Of a DNA stretch of 64,000 nt, positions 27,385 through 37,382 are shown one piece after another. The number at the start of each line of letters is the position of its first letter. The first letter of the stretch is position 1. The position numbers and the translations under genes are program-made. The DNA is from Dorea longicatena. Lineage in GTDB: Bacteria > Bacillota > Clostridia > Lachnospirales > Lachnospiraceae. Location of the stretch: positions 2,265,001 through 2,329,000 of the forward strand of contig NZ_CP100126.1 of NCBI RefSeq assembly GCF_024168045.1, read 5' to 3'. The notes beneath the pieces are model-generated. The model saw only the letters and a list, made by a program, of their open reading frames with translations, searched no databases and was not told the DNA's origin.

Positions 27385-27420
27385 ATAAAAAATAAGCCTC
27401 GTTCGGAGGCTTATTTTTTG
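27385..27420. terminator. bidirectional intrinsic terminator
   Basis: AAAAAATAAGCCTC GTTC GGAGGCTTATTTTTT forms a strong hairpin with A- and T-runs on both sides, between convergent genes. Confidence 0.95.
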
Positions 27421-27426
27421 TACGAT

Positions 27427-28182
27427 TTATTCATACTCCATAACATCGATCCATTTCATCAGAAAATCTTTTTCCAGCCGGATATCTTTCTCAAGTTCTG
27501 CGGCAGCAACAATTGGAAGCCATTGTTCTACATACTGTCTTGCGGTATCGCTTTTCTTACAGAATAACTTAAGATAAAGATCTGCACTCTCCTGATCGTG
27601 TAATGCAAACAGCAAATATGTCATTGCCGCATCTGCGCTTGCATTTCCCTGTGAAGCATGTGCCCAGTCAATCACAGTCATCTTTCCGTTCTTTTCAACA
27701 ATTACGTTACTTGGATTAAAATCACCATGACACAATTTTGTATGTCTCGGCATAGATTCCAATCTAGTCAAAAGTTCATAACGCTCTGTTGCATCCAAAA
27801 CTTTCAGATTTCTTATCTTATTTGCGAGTTTATCTTTTAATTTCGGTAATGTTTCTGCCGTTTTACTCTGTACTTTCAGCTGAAGATCTACAAAATCTGA
27901 CATATATTTTTCAAGATTGGCACGGTCAATTTTCATCATTTCTTCCAAAGTTTTTCCTTCCCGGTTCTCAATGACCAGCGCCCATTCCCCATTAATCTGA
28001 GTTACCTCTTTTAGTTTCGGAATATCCAATCCTGTTTCTTCAACTTTCACAGTGTTCAATGCTTCATTAAATACTGCTGACTTTGGATGATCTGTTACAA
28101 ATATTTTAACAACACCCTCCTCGGTCTTATAAACTGATTTGTAAGGTCTCTCTACGATCAAATTCTTCTTTTCGAGCTTCAT
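27427..28182 (-). CDS. aminoglycoside phosphotransferase-fold kinase
   Basis: 251 aa with a protein-kinase-like fold. The catalytic loop LCHGDFNPSNVIVEKNGK and the metal-binding TVIDWAHASQGNASADAAMTY match the APH/choline kinase superfamily. The N-terminal lobe has VVKIFVTDHPKS. The substrate is unknown: such chromosomal clostridial proteins are usually small-molecule kinases rather than resistance enzymes. It is monocistronic. Confidence 0.85.
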   Translation of the reverse strand: MKLEKKNLIVERPYKSVYKTEEGVVKIFVTDHPKSAVFNEALNTVKVEETGLDIPKLKEVTQINGEWALVIENREGKTLEEMMKIDRANLEKYMSDFVDLQLKVQSKTAETLPKLKDKLANKIRNLKVLDATERYELLTRLESMPRHTKLCHGDFNPSNVIVEKNGKMTVIDWAHASQGNASADAAMTYLLFALHDQESADLYLKLFCKKSDTARQYVEQWLPIVAAAELEKDIRLEKDFLMKWIDVMEYE

Positions 28183-28339
28183 ACAGATTCCTCCTTTTTA
28201 TTGAATCTTTTGCCCTTTTCCTTCTTGTTATCTGTATTATATACCTTATTGTCAGATTTTTAAATAGTTTTTTGATATTTTTTTCACTATTTTTTATCCC
28301 GCATATTTATTGTTATTTTTTTATCAATATTTTGACATA

Positions 28340-28374
28340 AGAAAAAGTGCAACGTCAAACGCTGCACTTTTCCT
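28340..28374 (-). terminator. intrinsic terminator after adhE
   Basis: AAAAGTGCAGCGTTTGACGTTGCACTTTTTC on the minus strand forms a hairpin with a U-tract, 62 bases after the adhE stop. Confidence 0.9.
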
Positions 28375-28435
28375 ATGCTCAATACATTATCCAATCTACA
28401 AACAAAAACTCATGGATATTATATTTACGCCTTTT

Positions 28436-31057
28436 TTATTTTCCATAATAGCATTTCAGGTAGATTTCTTTCATCTCACTCATAAGAGGATATCTTGGGT
28501 TAGCTCCTGTACACTGGTCGTTGAATGCCTGCTCTGTCATATCATCCAATGTATCCAGGAAGTATTTCTCATCTACACCGTAATCTTTGATTGTCTTCTT
28601 AATGCCAATCTTCTCTTTGAGTTCTTCCAGTTTAGCGATGAAGTTCTCAAATACTTCTTCATCTGTCTTACCTTTGCATCCTGCAAAACGTCCTAATTCT
28701 GCGTATCTTGCAAGTGCATGTGGATACTGATACTGAGAGAATGTTCCCATTCTTGTAGGTACTTCTGCAGCATTGTAACGCATTACATCTGTCAGGATTA
28801 CAGCGTTAGCAATACCGTGTGGCAGGTGATGGAATGCACCAAGTTTGTGAGCCATAGAGTGGTTCAGTCCAAGGAATGCATTTGCGAATGCCATACCAGC
28901 CATGCATGAAGCGTTAGCCATCTTCTCTCTTGCGATTGGATCATTAGCACCATTCTCATATGCAGATGGTAAGTAATCAAATACTGCTTTTACTGCCTTC
29001 ATAGCAAGACCATCTGTAAAGTCTGTAGCCATGATAGATACATATGCTTCGATTGCATGTGTCATTACGTCGATACCAGATGCACTTGTCAGTCCCTTAG
29101 GTGCTGTCATTGCATTGTCAACGTCTACGATAGCCATGTTTGGCATTAATTCGTAGTCTGTGATAGGCCATTTTACTCCTGTATCAGCATCTGTGATGAT
29201 TGCGAATGGAGTTACTTCTGAACCTGTTCCTGAAGATGTTGGAATAGCTATAAAGTAAGCTTTCTCTCCCATCTTAGGGAATGTGTATACTCTCTTACGG
29301 ATATCCATGAAGTCCATAGCCATATCTTCGAATTTTGCTTCCGGATGCTCATACATTAACCACATAATCTTTCCGGCATCCATTGCGGATCCACCACCAA
29401 GAGCGATGATCGTATCTGGCTCAAATGCTCTGATCTGTTCTACACCTCTTCTAGCGCACTGCAGAGTTGGGTCTGGAGCAACTTCAAAGAAGCATGTATG
29501 CTGGATTCCCATCTGATCTAATTTATCTTCGATCGGTTTTACATAACCATTCTTGTACAGGAAACTGTCTGTTACAATGAACGCTTTCTTCTTATGCATT
29601 ACAGTTCCGAGTTCATCTAATGCTACAGGCATGCAGCCTTTCTTAAAGTATACTTTCTCAGGTGTTCTAAACCACAGCATGTTTTCTCTCCTCTCTGCAA
29701 CTGTCTTGATATTGATCAGGTGTTTCACACCTACGTTCTCAGATACAGAGTTTCCTCCCCAAGAACCACATCCAAGTGTAAGAGATGGAGCAAGTCCGAA
29801 GTTGTAAAGGTCTCCGATACCACCCTGTGATGAAGGTGTATTGATCAGGATACGGCAAGTCTTCATAGCCTGCTGATGTTTCTCAATCTTTTCTGTCTGT
29901 GATGGGTGGATGTAAAGTGATGATGTATGTCCGTATCCACCATCTGCAACAAGCTGCTCAGCTTTTGCAAGAGCCTCATCAAATGTCTTAGCTCTGTACA
30001 TTGCAAGTACAGGAGATAATTTCTCATGTGCGAATTCTTCCGAAATATCAACAGATTCTACTTCACCGATCAGGATCTTTGTAGCCTTCGGTACTTCAAC
30101 ACCTGCTAACTTAGCGATCTCATATGCTGATTTTCCAGGAATCTTATTATTTAATGCTCCGTTGATGATGATTGTCTTACGAACTTTATCAAGTTCTTCT
30201 CCCTTCTTGAGGAAGTAGCATCCACGGTATGCAAATTCTTTCTTAACTTCATCATAAATGCTGTCCAGTACAGTTACTGACTGTTCAGAAGCACAGATCA
30301 TACCATTATCAAATGTCTTAGAATGGATGATGGAGTTAACTGCCATCTTGATATCTGCTGAATCATCGATGATAACAGGTGTGTTACCAGGTCCAACACC
30401 AAGTGCCGGTTTTCCTGAAGAATATGCAGATTTAACCATTCCAGGACCACCTGTTGCAAGAATCTCATCAGCATCTTTCATAACTGTTGTTGTCAGCTCT
30501 AATGAAGGAACATCAATCCATCCGATGATTCCTTCCGGTGCTCCGGCTTTTACTGCTGCATCAAGAACAACTTTCGCTGCCGCAATTGTACATGCCTTTG
30601 CTGCCGGATGTGGACTGATGATGATTGCATTTCTTGTTTTCAAACAGATCAGTGTCTTAAAGATTGCTGTTGATGTAGGGTTTGTAGTTGGGATAACAGC
30701 TGCTACCAGACCAACTGGTTCTGCAATCTTTTTAATTCCGTATGCTTTGTCTTCTTCGATCACACCACATGTCTTGTCATTTTTATACTTATTATAAATA
30801 TACTCTGCTGCGTAATGATTTTTGATGATCTTGTCTTCTACAAGTCCACGTCCTGTCTCCTCTACTGCCATCTTAGCAAGCGGGATACGCATCTTATTTG
30901 CTGCCATTGCTGCTTCGAAAAAGATCTTGTCTACCTGTTCCTGTGTATAGGTAGCAAATTTTTTCTGAGCTTCTCTCATTGCTTTCATCTTAGCTTCGAG
31001 AGCTTCTACGTTGTCAATAATCTCTGGTACTACATTCTCTTTTTTCTTTGTCGCCAT
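28436..31057 (-). CDS. adhE: bifunctional acetaldehyde-CoA/alcohol dehydrogenase AdhE
   Basis: 873 aa. The N-terminal aldehyde dehydrogenase half (residues 1-430) has the catalytic cysteine in DNGMICASEQS and reduces acetyl-CoA to acetaldehyde. The C-terminal iron alcohol dehydrogenase half carries ALGGGSAMDAGK, SSGTGSEVTPF and the iron ligands in GLNHSMAHKLGAFHHLPHG. Each round oxidises two NADH, ending in ethanol. AGGAGG lies 9 bases upstream. Rex-like operators overlap its promoter, matching redox control. Full length. Confidence 0.97.
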   Translation of the reverse strand: MATKKKENVVPEIIDNVEALEAKMKAMREAQKKFATYTQEQVDKIFFEAAMAANKMRIPLAKMAVEETGRGLVEDKIIKNHYAAEYIYNKYKNDKTCGVIEEDKAYGIKKIAEPVGLVAAVIPTTNPTSTAIFKTLICLKTRNAIIISPHPAAKACTIAAAKVVLDAAVKAGAPEGIIGWIDVPSLELTTTVMKDADEILATGGPGMVKSAYSSGKPALGVGPGNTPVIIDDSADIKMAVNSIIHSKTFDNGMICASEQSVTVLDSIYDEVKKEFAYRGCYFLKKGEELDKVRKTIIINGALNNKIPGKSAYEIAKLAGVEVPKATKILIGEVESVDISEEFAHEKLSPVLAMYRAKTFDEALAKAEQLVADGGYGHTSSLYIHPSQTEKIEKHQQAMKTCRILINTPSSQGGIGDLYNFGLAPSLTLGCGSWGGNSVSENVGVKHLINIKTVAERRENMLWFRTPEKVYFKKGCMPVALDELGTVMHKKKAFIVTDSFLYKNGYVKPIEDKLDQMGIQHTCFFEVAPDPTLQCARRGVEQIRAFEPDTIIALGGGSAMDAGKIMWLMYEHPEAKFEDMAMDFMDIRKRVYTFPKMGEKAYFIAIPTSSGTGSEVTPFAIITDADTGVKWPITDYELMPNMAIVDVDNAMTAPKGLTSASGIDVMTHAIEAYVSIMATDFTDGLAMKAVKAVFDYLPSAYENGANDPIAREKMANASCMAGMAFANAFLGLNHSMAHKLGAFHHLPHGIANAVILTDVMRYNAAEVPTRMGTFSQYQYPHALARYAELGRFAGCKGKTDEEVFENFIAKLEELKEKIGIKKTIKDYGVDEKYFLDTLDDMTEQAFNDQCTGANPRYPLMSEMKEIYLKCYYGK

Positions 31058-31101
31058 GTTGATTATCCTCCTGTGAGTTTTTGTTTGTTTTCGATGGTCT
31101 T

Positions 31102-31130
31102 AGTATAACCGTTTGTTAATTCTTTGTCAA
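31102..31130 (-). promoter_or_regulatory. consensus sigma-70 promoter of adhE
   Basis: On the minus strand TTGACA (31125-31130), 17 bases, TATACT (31102-31107), about 45 bases before the ATG. Confidence 0.85.
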
Positions 31131-31175
31131 TATGTTTTTGATATTTTTTTCACATATTTGATAATTCTTTAACAA
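31113..31175. promoter_or_regulatory. two Rex-like operators upstream of adhE
   Basis: TTGATAA-TTCT-TTAACAA (31158-31175) differs from the Rex consensus TTGTTAANNNNTTAACAA at one position. TTGTTAA-TTCT-TTGTCAA (31113-31130) differs at two and covers the -35. Rex represses fermentative genes when NADH/NAD+ is low. The assignment is by consensus; the rex gene is not in the window. Confidence 0.75.
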
Positions 31176-31206
31176 GTTTCTTTTACCACCTCTTTCACTA
31201 TACACA

Positions 31207-31232
31207 AAGAAGCTGCCACAGGCAGCTTCTTC
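31207..31232 (-). terminator. intrinsic terminator after the hydrogenase genes
   Basis: GAAGCTGCC TGT GGCAGCTTC followed by TTTG on the minus strand, 16 bases after the hydA stop; the U-tract is short. Confidence 0.75.
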
Positions 31233-31247
31233 TGTACACATTGATAT

Positions 31248-32984
31248 TTAAAAACGTTCCAAATTGTGCTCAGTATGTAACAGCATGTGTGATTTCGGCG
31301 AATTTGGTTTTACAAAATATTCTTCATACATTTTTTGTACATCATGATTTTCATGCGAAAATCTGCGTTTTGCATTCTCATCCAGATGATAAAGTTTACG
31401 TCCTCTTTCGTATGCCATCTCCCTTCCATCATGAATCGGCTGTCCACCGCCGCCTACACATCCTCCGGGACAAGCCATGACTTCTACGAAGTCGTAATGT
31501 ACTTCCCCTTTGTTAATACGGTCCAGAAGTGCCCGTGCATTGCCCAGACCACTAACTGCAGCCGTTCTGACAGTTACATTGTCAATCTGGAAATCCGCCT
31601 CCTGGATTCCCTCATTCTCATTGAATCCTGTACTTCTTACCGCTTTAAATGCATCTTCCGGCGGATTCTCACTCTTAAGCAGATAGTATGCCGTACGAAG
31701 AGCTGCCTCCATGACACCTCCTGTTGCACCAAAAATTACACCTGCTCCTGTTCCATCCTGCATCGGCCGGTCACTTTCTATATCTGACAGTGTATCCGGA
31801 CTGATATGCGCTGATTTGATCATCTTTGTCAGTTCTCTCGTCGTAATAACCGTATCAACATCATGTCCTGCATATTCCTGATAGAACAGTTCCATCTCCT
31901 TTTCTTCTTTTTTTGCCACACATGGCATTACTGATACTGTGTAAATCCTCTGCGGAGATACTCCGAGCTTCTCTGCAAAGTAAGTCTTCATCACAGCTCC
32001 GAACATCTGCTGCGGTGATTTCGCTGTAGAAAGCTGTCTCACCAGATGTGGATACTGTGATTTGATAAATCTAAGCCATCCCGGGCAACAGGAAGTAAAC
32101 ATCGGACGCTCTTTCAATTCCCCTGCAGTAAATCTGTGCAAAAATTCCGTCCCTTCTTCCATAATTGTCAAGTCAGCCGAAAATGTGGTGTCAAAAGCAT
32201 AGTCGACTCCCATTCTCTTCAAAGCGTCAAGGATCTTTCCAACTGTTGCTTCATCATCAGAAAGTCCAAATTCCTCACCCCATGCTGTTCTGACAGCCGG
32301 AGCTACCTGTGCAACTACAATCTTGTCCGGATCTGCAATTGCATCCCATATATCTTCTGTATCATCTCTTACTCTTAACGCACCAACCGGACAATGTGTA
32401 ATACACTGTCCGCATAATGCGCAGTCAGCTTCTTCTATTGTCCTGTGACCAGCCACATTGATCGTAGTTCTTGATCCTGTTCCTTCCACATCCCATACAC
32501 CAAGTCCCTGTACTTTTTCACAAACCTGTACACAGCGCATGCATTTTATACACTTGGAAGAATCCCTGATCAATGGGAATTCTTTATTCCATGGCTGTCT
32601 TTCAATCTCCATTTTAAACGGAATATCTATAATATTCAGGTCATTTGCAACCGTCTGAAGACTACAGTTTCCACTTCTGGAACAGGTAACACATTCACAG
32701 TCATGCTGCGAAAGGATCAGCTCTACCGTTGTTCTTCTGTGTCTTCTGACTTTCGGACTGTTCGTATGAATGACCATACCTTCTTTTGCGACATTATTGC
32801 ATGAGGTGATAAGTTTCTCTTTTCCTTCTAATTCCACTACACAGACACGACAGGCCGCAATTTCATTGATTCCTTTTAAATAACAAAGTTTCGGAATTGG
32901 AATTCCATTCTGGGATGCAGCTTCCATGATCGTGGTATTCTCTTTTACCGTTATCTCTCTTCCATCTATTATAAGATTTACCAT
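31248..32984 (-). CDS. hydA: [FeFe] hydrogenase catalytic subunit
   Basis: 578 aa. In order: an N-terminal [2Fe-2S] domain (CYLKGINEIAACRVC), a His-Cys cluster (HDCECVTCSRSGNC), two ferredoxin-type [4Fe-4S] clusters (CIKCMRCVQVC and CALCGQCITHC), and the H-cluster domain with TSCCPGW, MPCVAKKEE and MACPGGCVGGGGQP. It makes H2 from reduced carriers in the cytoplasm. Start and stop overlap by 7 bases with the upstream GltD-like gene, so the two are translated together. Confidence 0.96.
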   Translation of the reverse strand: MVNLIIDGREITVKENTTIMEAASQNGIPIPKLCYLKGINEIAACRVCVVELEGKEKLITSCNNVAKEGMVIHTNSPKVRRHRRTTVELILSQHDCECVTCSRSGNCSLQTVANDLNIIDIPFKMEIERQPWNKEFPLIRDSSKCIKCMRCVQVCEKVQGLGVWDVEGTGSRTTINVAGHRTIEEADCALCGQCITHCPVGALRVRDDTEDIWDAIADPDKIVVAQVAPAVRTAWGEEFGLSDDEATVGKILDALKRMGVDYAFDTTFSADLTIMEEGTEFLHRFTAGELKERPMFTSCCPGWLRFIKSQYPHLVRQLSTAKSPQQMFGAVMKTYFAEKLGVSPQRIYTVSVMPCVAKKEEKEMELFYQEYAGHDVDTVITTRELTKMIKSAHISPDTLSDIESDRPMQDGTGAGVIFGATGGVMEAALRTAYYLLKSENPPEDAFKAVRSTGFNENEGIQEADFQIDNVTVRTAAVSGLGNARALLDRINKGEVHYDFVEVMACPGGCVGGGGQPIHDGREMAYERGRKLYHLDENAKRRFSHENHDVQKMYEEYFVKPNSPKSHMLLHTEHNLERF

Positions 32985-34810
32985 AATGTCTCTCTGCCTC
33001 CCTTAAATATACCGTATCCGAAGTGATCACAGCGAAGACATCTTCCTGCTTCCTGTTTCGCTTCTTTTTCTGTCATACAATTTTCCACTGCCTCAAAATC
33101 GCAGACTCTTTCACACGCTTCTCTTTCTGTAAGATTTACTCTTCCGCAAGGTGTACGATCATCCAGATGCGCTTCCGGAATTTCAACGTCGCAGGAAATC
33201 TCATGATGATATCCAAGATACTCATCAATATTAGCTGCTACGACTTTTGCAGCTGCAATTGCCTTAATAACTGAAGCCGGTCCGCTTGCACAGTCTCCTC
33301 CGGCAAATACACCCGGAAGGTTCTCGAATGCTCCTGTGCTTTTGGTAACAATTTTCCCACGTTCAACCGGAATACCAGCCTGTTCAAAGTGATGTGTTTC
33401 GATATTCTGTCCGATTGCTACGATTAATACATCGCATGGTATGTAAATATCTTCTTCACCTGTAGGTTTGATGCTTGCTCTTCCGTCTCTGATTGAGCTC
33501 ACCATCTGAGGGGTCACATAGATTCCTTTCACATGATGATTCTCATCTACATCAATGGATGACGGTGCTTTCAATGTCTGTAATTCAATACCTTCTGCAA
33601 CTGCTCCGTCTATTTCTCCCGGAAGTGCAGTCATATCCGCAACCCTTCGTCTGTAAACGATACTTACTTTCTTGGCACCCAGACGTTTTGCTGTACGGAC
33701 TGCATCCATGGATACGTTACCTCCACCGATAACAGCAACCTCTTTTCCTGTCAAATCCATAATCTGATTCTTCCCTACGTTACGCAGGAACTGTACAGCT
33801 GATAGGATTCCGTCTGCGTCTTCATTTTCCAATCCTAATTTTTTATCTGTACTTGCCCCGATTGTAATCAGAACAACATCGTATTCCTGTCTCAATTGCT
33901 GGATTGTAATATCCTGACCGATCTTCAGACCATTTTTCACCTGTACACCTGTCTTCAGTATCGCACGGATATCATCGTCAAGTCTGTCTTTCGGAAGTCT
34001 GTAGTTCGGAATACCATAACGAAGCATTCCTCCTAATTTCGGAAGCATCTCATATACAGTTGTCTGATGTCCCATTAACTGCAGATAATAAGCTGCACTC
34101 AAACCACCAGGTCCTCCACCAAGGATTGCAATCTTTTTTCCTGTATCCGGTGCACACTGCGGAGGATCAACTTCTCCCGCAAAATCTGCTGCTACACGTT
34201 TTAATCCACGGATATTAATAGAATCATCCACCATATTTCTTCTACATCTTGCTTCACATGGATGTTCACAGATAAATCCACATGTAGTCGGGAACGGATT
34301 ATCTTTTCTCAGCAGACGGATCGCATCTGCATATCTGCCTTCCCCTACCAGTGCAACATATCCCGGAATATCTACATGTGCAGGACATAACGATACACAT
34401 GGTACCGGCTGATTATAGGTACAGGTACATCTTCCGTTCTGGATATGTTCAACGTAATCATCACGATAACCGATCAGTCCTTTGTATACCATATTAGCAG
34501 CCTCATATCCGATTGCACAGTCTGCTGATTCCATGATTGAAAGTGCAGTCTGCTCCATAATATCCAGCGTCTTCATAGTTGCTTTTCCATCCAGTACTTC
34601 ACGGATGAAATTGTTCAATTGACCTAATCCGATACGGCAAGGTACACATTTTCCACAGGTCTGTGCATGACATAACTCAAGAAATGCTCTTGCCATATCT
34701 ACAGGACATAATCCCGGAGGACTTGATTCGATTCTTCTTTCCAGATCTTTATAAAGGCCTTCCATTACGATCTTTGCTTTTTTTGGAGAGGCAATTTCCA
34801 GTCTGCTCAT
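32978..34810 (-). CDS. FAD/NAD(P) oxidoreductase, GltD-like, with NuoF-type Fe-S N-terminus
   Basis: 610 aa. Residues 1-125 resemble the C-terminal [4Fe-4S] domain of NuoF/HydB (CGKCVPCRIGLGQLNNF, then ESADCAIG), but the NADH/FMN Rossmann part is absent. Residues 130-600 resemble the small subunit of glutamate synthase: cysteine-rich VSLCPAHVDIPGY, CGFICEHPCEARCRR, the FAD loop ILGGGPGGLSAAYYL and the NAD(P) loop VIGGGNVSMDAVRTA. A C-terminal CLRCDHF adds cysteines. It probably passes electrons between NAD(P)H and the adjacent hydrogenase. Pairing with GltD-like proteins is described for group A2 [FeFe] hydrogenases; mechanism is inferred. Confidence 0.88.
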   Translation of the reverse strand: MSRLEIASPKKAKIVMEGLYKDLERRIESSPPGLCPVDMARAFLELCHAQTCGKCVPCRIGLGQLNNFIREVLDGKATMKTLDIMEQTALSIMESADCAIGYEAANMVYKGLIGYRDDYVEHIQNGRCTCTYNQPVPCVSLCPAHVDIPGYVALVGEGRYADAIRLLRKDNPFPTTCGFICEHPCEARCRRNMVDDSINIRGLKRVAADFAGEVDPPQCAPDTGKKIAILGGGPGGLSAAYYLQLMGHQTTVYEMLPKLGGMLRYGIPNYRLPKDRLDDDIRAILKTGVQVKNGLKIGQDITIQQLRQEYDVVLITIGASTDKKLGLENEDADGILSAVQFLRNVGKNQIMDLTGKEVAVIGGGNVSMDAVRTAKRLGAKKVSIVYRRRVADMTALPGEIDGAVAEGIELQTLKAPSSIDVDENHHVKGIYVTPQMVSSIRDGRASIKPTGEEDIYIPCDVLIVAIGQNIETHHFEQAGIPVERGKIVTKSTGAFENLPGVFAGGDCASGPASVIKAIAAAKVVAANIDEYLGYHHEISCDVEIPEAHLDDRTPCGRVNLTEREACERVCDFEAVENCMTEKEAKQEAGRCLRCDHFGYGIFKGGRETLW

Positions 34811-34909
34811 TCTTTATTCCTACCTTCCATCTGTTTGTTTTCAATTTACAGTACATATGAATTGCAATTATCAGTTTTTTGCACAATTCATTTCAAATGT
34901 GATATCGGT

Positions 34910-34937
34910 ATTATATCATTTATTTGATAATTTGTAA
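34910..34937 (-). promoter_or_regulatory. probable promoter of the hydrogenase operon
   Basis: On the minus strand TTACAA (34932-34937), 16 bases, TATAAT (34910-34915). TTGATAA (34924-34930) in the spacer and TTGTTAA (34944-34950) are Rex half-site-like, but no full dyad is present. Confidence 0.55.
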
Positions 34938-35050
34938 TCATATTTGTTAATAGTAGTAAATTTAACGCTATAGTCAGATTTTTAACAAATCTTTGATTAT
35001 CTGTTTTACGAAATTTCCTGTCTGTCTTTTTTCTGTGTCCTTTATGCAGA

Positions 35051-35084
35051 AAAAAAAACCTCACACATGATTGTGTGAGGTTTT
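35051..35084 (-). terminator. intrinsic terminator of the ribosomal superoperon
   Basis: CCTCACACA (35059-35067) pairs with TGTGTGAGG (35072-35080); on the minus strand it is followed by eight T. It lies 23 bases after rplQ. Confidence 0.95.
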
Positions 35085-35106
35085 CAATATTTTTATTGAC
35101 TTCTAA

Positions 35107-35643
35107 CTATACAAGTTCAATCAGAACTTCCATAGCTGCATCACCTTTACGCTGACCGATCTTAACGATTCTTGTGTATCCACCGTTACGATCTGCATAC
35201 TTAGGAGCGATCTCATCAAATAATTTTGCTACGAGATCAACTTCTTTTGTATTTTTCTTCTTTCCAGCCTGTGCAGTTGGAACTTCCTTTACAGGATAAA
35301 GAACCTTCAGCATCTGACGACGAGCATGCAGTCTGCTTGGCATATCCTTTTTGATTGTTTTATCAACTTCGTCATATACAGTAACTTTCTTACCATCTAC
35401 AACTTCTTTTACTCTCTTGCCATCTTTATCTTTGCGGGCAACTTTAGCTTTTACAGTAACTTCTTCGAAGTTATCTTTTTCTTTAACAGCTAATGCGATA
35501 AGTCCTTCAGCGATCTTGCGGATCTCTTTAGCCTTAGCTTCTGTTGTAACGATCTTACCGTTGTTCAGAAGTGCTGTTACCTGATTTCTTAATAATGCTT
35601 TTCTCTGGCTTGATGTTCTGCCAAGTTTTCTATATTTTGCCAT
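35107..35643 (-). CDS. rplQ: 50S ribosomal protein L17
   Basis: 178 aa. The start MAKYRKLGRTSSQRKALLRNQVT is L17. Compared with the usual 115-130 residues there is an insertion of about 50 residues near 75-130, rich in Lys and Val (KVARKDKDGKRVKEVVDGKK). The C-terminus GYTRIVKIGQRKGDAAMEVLIEL is standard. It is the last gene of the superoperon. Confidence 0.96.
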   Translation of the reverse strand: MAKYRKLGRTSSQRKALLRNQVTALLNNGKIVTTEAKAKEIRKIAEGLIALAVKEKDNFEEVTVKAKVARKDKDGKRVKEVVDGKKVTVYDEVDKTIKKDMPSRLHARRQMLKVLYPVKEVPTAQAGKKKNTKEVDLVAKLFDEIAPKYADRNGGYTRIVKIGQRKGDAAMEVLIELV

Positions 35644-35733
35644 TTTAAATATCCTCCATTATAACACTTGGTTATGCTTCTTCGGGCTTACTAGCCAAAT
35701 GCTCTGCCATGCACTTACGGGCTTACTGACAGA

Positions 35734-36693
35734 TTATTCTTCACCTTTGCTGAGGCTTAAGCCTAACTCATCTAATTTTGCAAGTACTTCTTCCAGAGAC
35801 TTACGTCCAAGGTTACGTACTTTCATCATATCTTCCGGTGTTCTGTTTGTCAGTTCTTCAACTGTATTGATACCAGCTCTCTTCAGGCAATTGTATGAAC
35901 GAACAGAAAGTTCAAGTTCGTCAATGCTCATCTCAAGAACTTTTTCTTTTTCATCGTCTTCTTTTTCAATCATAACTTCAGCAGCCTGTGCTACTTCTGA
36001 CAGATCAATAAAGAGTTTCAGATGTTCACTAAGTACCTTTGCAGCCAAACTTACAGCTTCATCCGGAAGCAGTGTGCCGTTTGTATATACATCCAGTGTA
36101 AGTTTATCAAAGTCTGTAATCTGTCCGACACGGGTATTCTCTACTGTAAGGTTCACTCGTTCCACTGGAGTGTAGATAGAATCAATTGGAATCACTGCGA
36201 TTGGCAGTTCGTCATTCTTATTCTTATCAGCACTCACGTAGCCTCTTCCATTTGTAATGGTAAGTTCCATATACAATTTGCTGTCTGCACCGCCGTTTAA
36301 TGTAGCGATTACAGTCTCCGGGTTCATGATTTCAATATCCTGATCCACCTGAATGTCAGCTGCTGTTACAACTCCTTCGCCTTCGAACTCAATATAAGCA
36401 GTCTTAGGCTCATCAGATTCAGATGTGTTTTTGATTGCCAGAGATTTCAGGTTCATGATGATCTCTGTGACATCTTCCTTAACACCCGGAATAGAACTGA
36501 ATTCATGAAGTACACCATCGATCTTAACCTGGCTGATTGCTGAACCAGGCAAAGATGAAAGCATAATTCTTCTAAGAGAATTACCTAATGTTGTACCATA
36601 ACCTCTTTCAAGAGGTTCTACAACGAATCTACCATATTTCTTATCATCTGAAATATCAGTTATTTCAATATTGGGTTTATTAAAATCAAACAC
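35734..36693 (-). CDS. rpoA: RNA polymerase alpha subunit
   Basis: 319 aa. The N-terminal assembly domain ([21 protein letters not shown]) and the C-terminal DNA-binding domain ([32 protein letters not shown]) are complete. I place the start at GTG 36693, giving [11 protein letters not shown], because AGGAGG ends 8 bases upstream. The first in-frame GTG at 36702 lies next to that ribosome site. Confidence 0.96.
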   Translation of the reverse strand: MFDFNKPNIEITDISDDKKYGRFVVEPLERGYGTTLGNSLRRIMLSSLPGSAISQVKIDGVLHEFSSIPGVKEDVTEIIMNLKSLAIKNTSESDEPKTAYIEFEGEGVVTAADIQVDQDIEIMNPETVIATLNGGADSKLYMELTITNGRGYVSADKNKNDELPIAVIPIDSIYTPVERVNLTVENTRVGQITDFDKLTLDVYTNGTLLPDEAVSLAAKVLSEHLKLFIDLSEVAQAAEVMIEKEDDEKEKVLEMSIDELELSVRSYNCLKRAGINTVEELTNRTPEDMMKVRNLGRKSLEEVLAKLDELGLSLSKGEE

Positions 36694-36722
36694 TAAGTCC
36701 ACCTCCTGTGGGTTACGGTTTA

Positions 36723-37316
36723 TTATTTAGAATACAACTCGACGATTAACATCTCATCTACAGGAACATCGATTGCTTCACGTTTTGGAAGTTCTTTTAC
36801 TGTTCCTTTCAGACCTTCCAGATCAGCTTCTAACCATTCTGGAACAAGACGTCCGCCTGTAACCTCAACGATTTCTTTGTATCTTGGTGAGTTTTTCTTA
36901 GTTTCTTTGATTTCTACCACATCTCCTGTCTTTACAAGGTATGAAGGGATGTTGATCTGTTTTCCGTTTACAAGCACGTGCTTGTGGTCAACGATCTGTC
37001 TTGCTTCACGTCTTGTTCTGGCAAGTCCAAGACGGAATACAACGTTGTCAAGTCTTGACTCTAAGAGTACCATCAGGTTTTCACCTGTCATACCATTCAT
37101 CTTAGATGCTTTCTTGAAGTAGTTCAGGAAAGGTTTCTCTAATACACCATAGATGAATTTTGCTTTCTGTTTCTCACGTAACTGGAGACCATACTCGCTC
37201 ATTTTTCTATTCGCTCTTTTTAACTGTCTGTTAGACTTTTTATCAATTCCTAAATAAACTGGATCCATTCCGAGGGATCTGCATCTTTTAAGAACCGGAA
37301 CTCTATTTACTGCCAT
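36723..37316 (-). CDS. rpsD: 30S ribosomal protein S4
   Basis: 197 aa. Starts [23 protein letters not shown], with the S4 RNA-binding domain around [35 protein letters not shown]4 starts 30S assembly and is a known autogenous repressor of the alpha operon in other bacteria. No zinc cysteines are seen in the N-terminus, so it is the zinc-free form. In this genome it sits inside the alpha operon, unlike in Bacillus. Confidence 0.97.
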   Translation of the reverse strand: MAVNRVPVLKRCRSLGMDPVYLGIDKKSNRQLKRANRKMSEYGLQLREKQKAKFIYGVLEKPFLNYFKKASKMNGMTGENLMVLLESRLDNVVFRLGLARTRREARQIVDHKHVLVNGKQINIPSYLVKTGDVVEIKETKKNSPRYKEIVEVTGGRLVPEWLEADLEGLKGTVKELPKREAIDVPVDEMLIVELYSK

Positions 37317-37382
37317 GTTTTTGTTTTCCTCCTATATAATTCGGACACATACAATCCGTTAACGTAGTGAATAATAATAGTA

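Noticed and set aside
34924..34990. Full Rex operator at the hydrogenase promoter
   Set aside because: Only isolated TTGATAA, TTGTTAA and TTAACAA half-sites are present, not at dyad spacing.
36694..36702. rpoA start at GTG 36702
   Set aside because: This GTG touches the AGGAGG itself; GTG 36693 gives the conserved [11 protein letters not shown].
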